A stretch of 12,510 bases of DNA from Verrucomicrobiota bacterium (lineage in GTDB: Bacteria; Verrucomicrobiota; Lentisphaeria; Victivallales; Victivallaceae). The notes under the pieces are model-generated. The model saw only the letters and a list, made by a program, of their open reading frames with translations. It did no database searches and had not been told where the DNA came from. Below are positions 6,928 through 12,510 of the stretch, piece after piece. Where the stretch lies: assembly GCA_023459755.1 (NCBI GenBank), contig JAEWSS010000322.1:1-12510 (forward strand), given 5' to 3'. Numbering within the stretch: position 1 is the first letter of the stretch; each line of letters opens with the position of its first letter. Position numbers and translations under genes: made by a program.

Positions 6928-7881
6928 TCATTCGGCGCGCAGGGTGTATGCCTCGCTTTCCAGCGGCGAAATCAGCTCAAGACAGCTGTTTTTAGCCTCC
7001 GGCCAGCTCCAAGCCAGCCAGTTGACCGCAAATTCCTCCAGGTCGGGAATAAAAAGATAACCGGGCGGATTTTCCGCTCCGCCGGTCGAATTCCGGTAAA
7101 GGTCGCTCAGGGCGGCGAACGCGCCGTCGAAGATTGTCCGCAGCTGATAGAGCCGGTCGGCGATCATCATTTCGGTTATTGGCGGAACCAGCCCGGCGCC
7201 GGATGCGAATCCGGTCAGTTTGAAAACCGCCCGCAGACTGGGGAAAACCCGCCGGCTGACCGGTTGAAACTGCAGTGCGCCGATCCGACAGAGCGCGGCG
7301 GCGGCGGGCGGCAGCGCCGCGGACATTTCCTTTAGAGCAAGGTATTCGCCGCCGGGACTGCCGGTCGGCGGCAGGGTGATTCCAGCGGCGGCCGGCGCGG
7401 CGAGACAGCAGCGGGCAAGTTCGATGCAGAGCGCCGGACTCGGCGCCGCAATATCCAGTTTTGCCAAAGCGTCGCAGACGCGGGCGGCCAGCGCGGAAAA
7501 ATTGGTGTTGCGTTCGGCGTCGGATAGATGGTTGGCCAGAAGACCGGCCACCGCCGCCGGGTCGCCGGTCAGACTCATTACGGCGCGGACGTTGTGTTTC
7601 CGGTAATAACGGGCGGCGTCGATCAGTCCGGTCTCCTCCAGAACCCTGACCACCGCGTTGTTGACCTCGGCGCGGGTGAAGACCGGATTGCGGCGCGAAC
7701 TGTGACGCAGCGCATACTCCACCGCCAGCGCAACATCTTCGGCCAGATAGTTTTCCGGCGTGTCCGTCCGGACAAACGCCTGAAGCACTGTGAGGTGGAG
7801 CGTGTCAAGACTGAATGCGGCGGCGCCGCCGTCCGGGCCAACCACCATGATCTGCCGCCTTGCCGATGGAACCTCTTTCAC
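6928..7881 (-). CDS. ATP-cone-like protein with unknown C-terminal domain, coupled to nrdR
   Basis: This is a 317-residue soluble protein with no signal peptide or membrane segment. Residues 11-94 match the layout of an ATP-cone domain: strand-turn VVGPDG, then FSLDTL, a helix with AF, two spaced helices, EVNNAVVRVLEETGLIDAARYYRKH (72-96). The neighbouring NrdR has the same elements. The positively charged turn of a true cone (VxKRDG or VIKRNG) is replaced by VVGPDG, so nucleotide binding may be changed or lost. Residues 100-317 are mostly helical, rich in Ala and Leu, with a Cys-containing CIELARCC (152-159) and a conserved-looking PPITEMMIADRLYQL (233-247). I recognise no family for this part. 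The start is GTG at 7881 and forms a GTGA overlap with the nrdR stop, so the two are translationally coupled. By context it may work with NrdR or with ribonucleotide reductase; this is inference. Confidence 0.85.
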   Translation of the reverse strand: MKEVPSARRQIMVVGPDGGAAAFSLDTLHLTVLQAFVRTDTPENYLAEDVALAVEYALRHSSRRNPVFTRAEVNNAVVRVLEETGLIDAARYYRKHNVRAVMSLTGDPAAVAGLLANHLSDAERNTNFSALAARVCDALAKLDIAAPSPALCIELARCCLAAPAAAGITLPPTGSPGGEYLALKEMSAALPPAAAALCRIGALQFQPVSRRVFPSLRAVFKLTGFASGAGLVPPITEMMIADRLYQLRTIFDGAFAALSDLYRNSTGGAENPPGYLFIPDLEEFAVNWLAWSWPEAKNSCLELISPLESEAYTLRAE

Positions 7882-8333
7882 TGGAGTTCCCCCAGCGTGC
7901 GGATTTCTTCAATAAACTCTTCGACATCCTTGAATTTCCGGTAGACCGAGGCAAACCGCACATAGGCCACCTGATCCAGTTTGCGCAGCGAATTCATCAC
8001 CGCGGCTCCGATGGCGGAACTTGGAACCTCTTTGTCATATTCGTTCTGAATCCGGATGGTCACTTCATCGACGATTTTCAGAATTTCGTCATCGGTGATC
8101 GGTCGTTTATAGCAGGCGTTGGAGATGCCGCGGAACAGTTTGTCGCGGTCGAAGTCCTCCGGTATGCCGTTGCGCTTGATGACCCGGAGTTCGCTCTGGA
8201 TGATTCCCTCATAGGTGGTGAAGCGGTGCTGGCAGGCGGTGCATTCGCGGCGGCGGCGGACACCGGAGCCGTCCTTCACCGCCCGGCTGTCGATCACCTT
8301 GTCGTCCTGACATCCGCATTTCGGGCAGCGCAT
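7878..8333 (-). CDS. nrdR: NrdR, transcriptional repressor of ribonucleotide reductase genes
   Basis: NrdR senses ATP/dATP and represses ribonucleotide reductase genes by binding paired NrdR boxes. This 151-residue protein is full length. The N-terminal zinc ribbon has MRCPKCGC (Cys3, Cys6) and CTACQHRF (Cys31, Cys34), with the basic RRRRE loop between them. The ATP-cone follows from about residue 49: VIKRNGIPEDFDRDKL (51-66), then RKLDQVAYVRFASVYRKF (117-134). ATG 8333 has GGGAG 10 nt upstream, lying inside the end of the preceding lipoprotein gene, whose stop is only 4 nt away. The downstream ATP-cone gene overlaps its stop (GTGA). No ribonucleotide reductase gene is in the window, so its targets are elsewhere. 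Confidence 0.97.
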   Translation of the reverse strand: MRCPKCGCQDDKVIDSRAVKDGSGVRRRRECTACQHRFTTYEGIIQSELRVIKRNGIPEDFDRDKLFRGISNACYKRPITDDEILKIVDEVTIRIQNEYDKEVPSSAIGAAVMNSLRKLDQVAYVRFASVYRKFKDVEEFIEEIRTLGELQ

Positions 8334-8337
8334 GGTG

Positions 8338-9411
8338 TTATTTCTCCCAGATGTCTTCGAGCGCGGCGAAGTCGTCGAACACGATGCCGCCGAAGGATTG
8401 ATGTTTCGCGCAGAGTTTTTCGACCGCCTGAAGACCGACCATGAACTGTTTGAATGATCTGCGCCGCAGCGCCGGTCCGCCGCTTTCGGCGTGGTTCGAG
8501 AGCGGCAGAATCAGGCCGATCGCGTTCTTTTTGGTTGTTGCGTCCAGCATTGGAGCCATGGCCCGGCCGATTTCGGCGCTGGCGCCCTTGCGTGCGTCGA
8601 ACGCGGTGAAGTCGAATGTGGAGGCGAACTGTTCGACCGTTCCGGCGGTCAGTCCGCCCGAGGCCGCCTGTTCGGGAATGAACAGCGGTGCGGCGGCGCC
8701 GAAGATCAGCCCGTCAAGCACATTTTTCCTTGCGAGTTTTTCCTTGATTGCGGCGAAGGTGTCGAACCCCTTTTTAACCAGCAGGTCGTTGTCGCGTCCG
8801 GGACCGTAGGCGAGGTCGCTCCAGCCATAGAGGTTGCCGGGCGGCAGCTCGGAGTTGGCGGCGTCGAAAAATTCGACGTTGAAACTGAAAAAGATGCCGT
8901 TGAATTTCGCGTTCGGGTGGCGGATTTGGTAGCGGGCGAAGTTTTCCGCCACGTCGTCGATCACATCATGCGGCGGATTTATCCAGCGCCGGACGAACGT
9001 GTTGCCGGAGCGATACCAGAGGTTGTCGCTCATTTTCAGTTCAAGAAAAACCTTTGCGCCGGCTGCGTCGAGCTGCGGAATCAGTTTTTCCAGCATTCGC
9101 TGGTAGTCGGCCGAAGTGAAGAATTCGCGGTCGTATTCGATATAGACGGCGTTTACGCCGAGCATGGCGAGCCGTTTTGCGAGTTCGTCCGGAACGCCGG
9201 AAAAAAAGTTCAGGCTGGTGCGTTTGAGGAATACCCCGGTGACGCGTTCGCCGCTCAAGGCGTTTTTGAATTCATCGGCGCGGCTTCCGGTTTCCCCGGT
9301 TGTGTCCGGCAGCATCCGCCGCGCGACGTCTCCGTCCAGAAACTCAGGCGACGAACAACCTGAAAACAACAATATCAGTGCGGTCAAGAATGGCAATGCT
9401 GAAATTTTCAT
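8338..9411 (-). CDS. Putative lipoprotein with TIM-barrel-like fold, function unknown
   Basis: This is a 357-residue predicted lipoprotein. A signal peptide starts MKISALPFLTALILLFSGC, with lipobox LFSG-Cys19; SerSer after the cysteine gives no inner-membrane retention Asp. The mature part alternates short hydrophobic strands with helices, as in a beta/alpha barrel: TGVFLKR (58-64), LGVNAVYIEYD (84-94), AGAKVFLELK (117-126), FNGIFFSFNVEFF (170-182), LDGLIFGAAAP (232-242), NAIGLILPLSN (296-306) and GGIVFDDF (341-348). The end strands with acidic residues recall putative glycosidase-like barrels, but I cannot name a family or catalytic pair. The start is 9411, not the in-frame ATG at 9468, because AAAGGA (9420-9425) is correctly placed and the predicted promoter -10 lies between the two. 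It is the first gene of a unit with nrdR (4-nt gap). Confidence 0.88.
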   Translation of the reverse strand: MKISALPFLTALILLFSGCSSPEFLDGDVARRMLPDTTGETGSRADEFKNALSGERVTGVFLKRTSLNFFSGVPDELAKRLAMLGVNAVYIEYDREFFTSADYQRMLEKLIPQLDAAGAKVFLELKMSDNLWYRSGNTFVRRWINPPHDVIDDVAENFARYQIRHPNAKFNGIFFSFNVEFFDAANSELPPGNLYGWSDLAYGPGRDNDLLVKKGFDTFAAIKEKLARKNVLDGLIFGAAAPLFIPEQAASGGLTAGTVEQFASTFDFTAFDARKGASAEIGRAMAPMLDATTKKNAIGLILPLSNHAESGGPALRRRSFKQFMVGLQAVEKLCAKHQSFGGIVFDDFAALEDIWEK

Positions 9412-9439
9412 AACCCGATTCCTTTGAATAGATCGCATA

Positions 9440-9468
9440 AAATTATCACGCCAACCGGCGAATGTCAA
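9440..9468 (-). promoter_or_regulatory. Promoter of the lipoprotein-nrdR-ATP-cone operon
   Basis: On the minus strand a perfect TTGACA (9463-9468) is followed after 17 bp by TAATTT (9440-9445); GATAAT (9442-9447) at 15 bp is an alternative -10. Transcription would start near 9432, about 20 nt before the lipoprotein start codon. Its position rules out the upstream ATG at 9468 as the translation start. Confidence 0.65.
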
Positions 9469-9540
9469 ATCGGGAGGGGCGATTTTGCTCTTCTTTGCAT
9501 GTTCAATTCATCGTATTTTACAATATTTATCCCAATCGTT

Positions 9541-9568
9541 TTGATTTTGCTCCGTTGTGAAGTATATT
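9541..9568 (+). promoter_or_regulatory. Candidate promoter of pheA-purQ
   Basis: TTGATT (9541-9546) and TATATT (9563-9568) are separated by 16 bp, with a predicted start near 9575 and a short leader of about 30 nt. A second possible promoter lies further upstream: TTGCAT (9495-9500), an 18-bp spacer, and TACAAT (9519-9524). Both are in the AT-rich region shared with the divergent lipoprotein promoter. The leader is too short for a peptide attenuator if the proximal promoter is used. Confidence 0.5.
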
Positions 9569-9604
9569 TATAACAAGAATAGTTTTAATTGGAATGGAAT
9601 GCTC

Positions 9605-10690
9605 ATGGACAAAACCGGAATCGAACAACTTCGCGGCGAAATCGACCGCATCGACTGTGAAATCGTCAATCTGCTCGGCGACCGCTGCCGCACCGCCCGC
9701 GCAATCGGCGAATGGAAAAACGCGAACGGTCTTCCGGTCTACGACCCCGCCCGCGAGGAGGCCGTTTATGCCAAACTCGATGAACTCAACGCCGGCCGGC
9801 TGCCGAAGGCTTCGCTTCGGGCAATTTACCGCGAGATCATTTCGGCGGCGCGCGCGCTGGAGCGTCCGTTGACCGTCGCCTGTCTGGGGCCGGAGGGAAC
9901 GTTCAGCTGTCAGGCGGCCGCCGGACGCTTCGGATCTTCGGCAAAAATCCTGGCCGAACGCACCATTCCGGACGTTTTTTCGGCCGTCGAATGCGGCCGG
10001 GCCGACTACGGCTGCGTGCCGGTGGAAAATTCCACCGACGGCGTGGTGACCGGTACGCTCGACCGGTTTTTTGAATCGACTCTCAAAATTTTCGGCGAAC
10101 ACCGCATGGCGATCCATCACAATCTGGCCGGATTCGGGCCGATCGCCGCCATCCGGCGCATATATTCCCACCGGCAGCCGCTGGCGCAGTGCCGCAATTT
10201 TCTTCAGGAAAAATTTCACAACTGCGAGATCATCGACACCGCCAGCACCGCTCAGGCGGCGCTTCGGGCGGCGCAGGAGGGCGGCGACGCCGCGGCGCTT
10301 TGCGGCAACTCCGCCGCCGAGCTGGCCGGGCTGCCGATTCTGCTGGAAAATGTCGAGGACTCCGCTTCAAACATCACCCGTTTCCTGTTCATCGGCCGCG
10401 AAGACCGCGAGATGACCGGCAACGATAAGACCAGTCTCTGCATCGGCATGCCGGACCGGGTCGGGGCGCTGTACGACGCGCTGGCGCCGTTCAAGGACGG
10501 CGGAGTGTCCATGACCATGATCGAGAGCCGCCCGGGACGGGTTTCCGCTTTCGAATATTGTTTTTTCGTGGACATCGTCGGCCACCGGCGCGACGAAAAA
10601 GTGGCGGCGGCGCTGCGCGCGGCTTCCGGAATCTGCTCATTTGTCAAGGTGCTCGGCAGCTATCCATGTTCCGCGGACAACGAAATCTGA
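9605..10690 (+). CDS. pheA: Bifunctional chorismate mutase / prephenate dehydratase (P-protein)
   Basis: PheA converts chorismate to prephenate and then to phenylpyruvate, the committed branch to phenylalanine, in the cytoplasm. The 361-residue protein holds three domains. The AroQ chorismate mutase spans about 1-85 (LRGEIDRID, IGEWKN with Lys38, helix ending REIISAARALE). Prephenate dehydratase spans about 89-265 (CLGPEGTFS 93-101, VPVENSTDGVV 138-148, catalytic-type TRF 258-260). The regulatory ACT domain spans about 275-350 (GALYDALAPF 287-296; ESRP 307-310, the phenylalanine-binding motif), so feedback inhibition by phenylalanine is likely. The open frame extends up to 9557, but ATG 9605 is preferred: it starts the mutase domain, has GGAATGG (9591-9597) 7 nt upstream, and the upstream residues would overlap the predicted promoter. 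ATG 9599 is a close alternative. purQ follows after 36 nt. Confidence 0.96.
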   Translation: MDKTGIEQLRGEIDRIDCEIVNLLGDRCRTARAIGEWKNANGLPVYDPAREEAVYAKLDELNAGRLPKASLRAIYREIISAARALERPLTVACLGPEGTFSCQAAAGRFGSSAKILAERTIPDVFSAVECGRADYGCVPVENSTDGVVTGTLDRFFESTLKIFGEHRMAIHHNLAGFGPIAAIRRIYSHRQPLAQCRNFLQEKFHNCEIIDTASTAQAALRAAQEGGDAAALCGNSAAELAGLPILLENVEDSASNITRFLFIGREDREMTGNDKTSLCIGMPDRVGALYDALAPFKDGGVSMTMIESRPGRVSAFEYCFFVDIVGHRRDEKVAAALRAASGICSFVKVLGSYPCSADNEI

Positions 10691-10726
10691 AAATTTGAAA
10701 ACAATAATATATACTGAGGATGCGCA

Positions 10727-11533
10727 ATGGACAGAAAAGACGTTAAAGTTTTGGTGATTACCGGATTCGGACTTAACTGCGAACGGGAGACCGGCGTGGC
10801 TTTCGAACACGCCGGCGCCACCGCGGAAAAGGTTCACCTCAACGACCTGATCGCCGGAAAGCGCCGTTTGGAAGAGTTTCAGCTGCTGGCATTCATCGGC
10901 GGCTTCAGTTTCGGCGACCATCTCGGCGCCGGCACCATTTTCGCCAACCGGGTTGAGTTCAAACTCCGCGACCAGCTTCAGCAGTTTATCGCCGACGGCA
11001 AGCTGATTATCGGCATCTGCAACGGATTTCAGACGCTCAGCCGGCTCGGTCTGGTTCCCGCACTCAAGGGAGAATACTTCACCCAGCAGTGCGCGCTCGG
11101 CCACAACGACTGCGGAACCTTCCGCGACGACTGGTGCACACTCAAGGCCAATCCGGCCAGTCCCTGCGTTTTTACCCGCGGTATCGACACCGTTCGCCTG
11201 CCGCTGCGTCACGGCGAGGGCAAGTTCATCGCCGACGATGCGACGCTGGCCGAGATCGAAGCCAAAAACCTGGTCGCGCTGCGTTACGTCAACAACGACG
11301 GCACTCCGGCCGTTGATTTTCCCGCCAATCCGAACGGTTCGCTGAATGCGATTGCCGGCGTCTGCGACGAGACCGGCCGTATTTTCGGCCTTATGCCCCA
11401 CCCGGAAGCGTTCCTTTCGCCGTACAACTCACCAAGCTGGACGGCCGACAAGATCGCCGGAAAACTTCCGACCGAGGGCGAGGGCGTGATTTTCTTCAAA
11501 AACGCCGTCGATTATCTCGCCGGCAAGCGGTAG
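10727..11533 (+). CDS. purQ: Phosphoribosylformylglycinamidine synthase glutaminase subunit, long form
   Basis: PurQ supplies ammonia from glutamine to PurL for the fourth step of purine synthesis (FGAR to FGAM). This 268-residue class I glutamine amidotransferase has GGFSFGDHLGAG (58-69), the nucleophile elbow GICNGFQTLSRLGLVP (96-111, Cys98), and the His-Glu part of the triad in MPHPEAF (223-229, His225 and Glu227); NPNGS (201-205) and RHGEGK (161-166) are further family motifs. It is about 40 residues longer than the 225-230 typical of Bacillus-type PurQ and resembles the glutaminase domain of large, fused PurL proteins and their stand-alone relatives. The start has GAGGA (10716-10720) 6 nt upstream. 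No purL or purS is in the window. Its neighbours are pheA and a GH13 gene 9 nt downstream, so the unit is not a purine operon here. Confidence 0.94.
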   Translation: MDRKDVKVLVITGFGLNCERETGVAFEHAGATAEKVHLNDLIAGKRRLEEFQLLAFIGGFSFGDHLGAGTIFANRVEFKLRDQLQQFIADGKLIIGICNGFQTLSRLGLVPALKGEYFTQQCALGHNDCGTFRDDWCTLKANPASPCVFTRGIDTVRLPLRHGEGKFIADDATLAEIEAKNLVALRYVNNDGTPAVDFPANPNGSLNAIAGVCDETGRIFGLMPHPEAFLSPYNSPSWTADKIAGKLPTEGEGVIFFKNAVDYLAGKR

Positions 11534-11542
11534 ATTAAAAAT

Positions 11543-12510
11543 ATGGCGCTTACCCAGCAGATGATTCCGGAGCGCCGTGTGCGGATATGCGGCAGCACGG
11601 TGGAGTTTCGTCTTTCCGGGGTGCCGGCGGGCGGAATCGCATTCGTCCGGACCAATCTCGGCATGGCGCGGGTTCACCGGCGCGAATTTGTTGAGGCGCT
11701 GGAGCTGGAAAAACCGGCGGTCGGCCGCGACTGGCACGACATACCGATGACCAGCGACGGTTTCGGTGTTTGGAAATTGACGCTGCCGCTGCTTGAGGTC
11801 GGCGGCTTTTCCGCCAAATGTTTTGCCGTGCGTGATCGACAGATAATCTGGGCCGACGGCGAGAATTTTCAAATTAAGGTTGAGCCGCCGCATACCGTGG
11901 GCGCCAACCTGATTTACAGCGCGTTCGTCCGTCAGTTCGGACCAAACAAGACCCGCGCCGAACGCGACCGTTCACAGGACGGCGTTTTCGACCGGCTCAA
12001 CGGTTCCGGCAGTGTGGCGATTCCGCGCTCCGGAACGTTCCGCGACCTGATTCGCGAAGTTGATTTCATTTTTAATAAAATGGGGTTTCGCATCCTCCAG
12101 TTGCTGCCGGTGCATCCGGTGCCGGTCAGTTTCGGCCGGATGGGGCTTTTCGGAAGTCCGTTCGCGGCGGTGGACTATTTCAGCGTCGATCCACAGTTGG
12201 CCGAATTTGACACCCGGGCCACGCCGATCGACCAGTTTGTTGAGCTGATTGACGCGGTTCACGCCTGCGACGGCCGCGTGTTCATGGATATTCCGGTCAA
12301 CCATACCGGCTGGGGATCGGTGTTTCAGAACGGTCACCCGGAATGGTTTGTCCACGACGAGAGCGGTTCGTTTGTTTCCCCCGGAGCCTGGGGGGTGGTG
12401 TGGTCCGACCTCTGCAAGCTCGATTATTCGCCTGAAGTGACCAAAAAAATGGCCGAGGTGTTCCTGTTCTGGTGCGCCCGCGGCGTGGACGGCTTCCGCT
12501 GCGACGCCGG
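11543..12510 (+). CDS. GH13 alpha-amylase-family enzyme (5' part, runs off the window)
   Basis: The first 322 codons of an open frame with no stop before the window end. There is no signal peptide, so the enzyme is probably cytoplasmic and acts on glycogen or maltodextrin. Residues 10-115 form a beta-rich N-terminal domain (SAKCFAVRDRQIIWADGENF, 90-109). The GH13 barrel starts near 120 (NLIYSAFVRQFGP, FRILQLLPVHPVP). Conserved region I is DIPVNHTG (249-256), and region II is GVDGFRCDAG (314-323), where Asp321 is the expected nucleophile and Arg319 its partner. The acid/base Glu and transition-state Asp lie beyond the window. A debranching-type enzyme is possible, since the strand reading SAFVRQFGP suggests the glycogen-debranching-like branch, but specificity cannot be decided. 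The start is 9 nt after the purQ stop with no clear Shine-Dalgarno sequence; translation may depend on coupling to purQ, or the start may be ATG 11561. Confidence 0.9.
   Translation, partial: MALTQQMIPERRVRICGSTVEFRLSGVPAGGIAFVRTNLGMARVHRREFVEALELEKPAVGRDWHDIPMTSDGFGVWKLTLPLLEVGGFSAKCFAVRDRQIIWADGENFQIKVEPPHTVGANLIYSAFVRQFGPNKTRAERDRSQDGVFDRLNGSGSVAIPRSGTFRDLIREVDFIFNKMGFRILQLLPVHPVPVSFGRMGLFGSPFAAVDYFSVDPQLAEFDTRATPIDQFVELIDAVHACDGRVFMDIPVNHTGWGSVFQNGHPEWFVHDESGSFVSPGAWGVVWSDLCKLDYSPEVTKKMAEVFLFWCARGVDGFRCDA

Noticed and set aside
8491..9363. A 290-codon plus-strand frame opposite the lipoprotein gene
   Set aside because: The minus frame has a lipobox, a good ribosome binding site and a promoter; the plus frame has none of these.
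9412..9468. Upstream start (ATG 9468) extending the lipoprotein by 19 residues
   Set aside because: The extension would hide the signal peptide and begin within the predicted -35 box; ATG 9411 has the well-spaced ribosome binding site.
9412..9604. NrdR boxes in the promoter region of the nrdR unit
   Set aside because: AT-rich partial matches exist, but no pair of full palindromic boxes with the right spacing could be seen.

Overview
The window looks like chromosomal DNA from an anaerobic, Gram-negative, fairly GC-rich bacterium. It carries the end of an Rnf electron-transport operon, a Sec/lipobox lipoprotein, the MEP isoprenoid pathway (ispE) and several carbohydrate-active enzymes. This mix, with SD-led genes and a glycosidase-rich context, would suit a member of the PVC group such as Lentisphaerota/Victivallales. 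That placement is an inference from gene content, not something the sequence proves. Coding density is very high: no gap reaches 300 bp (the largest are about 193 and 136 bp), and no RNA genes, CRISPR arrays, insertion sequences or integrases were seen.

Left part, plus strand (1-2710). The 3' end of rnfG overlaps rnfE by ATGA, and rnfE ends at a strong intrinsic terminator (925-960). A second unit follows: a FecCD-type ABC permease and its ATPase, overlapping by 11 nt. No substrate-binding protein lies beside them. The ATPase gene runs tail-to-tail into the next gene with an 8-nt overlap.

Middle, minus strand (2703-9411, read right to left). The series is: a TIM-barrel-like lipoprotein, nrdR, a gene fusing a degenerate ATP-cone to an unknown domain (coupled to nrdR by GTGA), a Gfo/Idh/MocA oxidoreductase with its own candidate promoter, ispE (17-nt overlap with the oxidoreductase gene), and a large secreted GH84-like glycosidase with a CBM9-like tail. 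The first three genes look like one operon driven by a promoter with a perfect -35 box (9440-9468). The oxidoreductase and ispE form a second tight pair. The glycosidase is 50 bp further on, behind a small hairpin.

Right part, plus strand (9541-12510). Divergent from the lipoprotein operon are pheA (bifunctional chorismate mutase/prephenate dehydratase with an ACT domain), a long-form purQ, and a GH13 alpha-glucan enzyme that runs off the window after its catalytic nucleophile. The spacings of 36 and 9 nt suggest a single transcript.

Most of the window is core metabolism. The least conventional element is the nrdR-linked ATP-cone gene (6928-7881), which may be an accessory partner of the NrdR ribonucleotide-reductase regulator. 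The divergent GH84-like enzyme and the short cysteine cluster at the RnfE C terminus are the next most interesting points.
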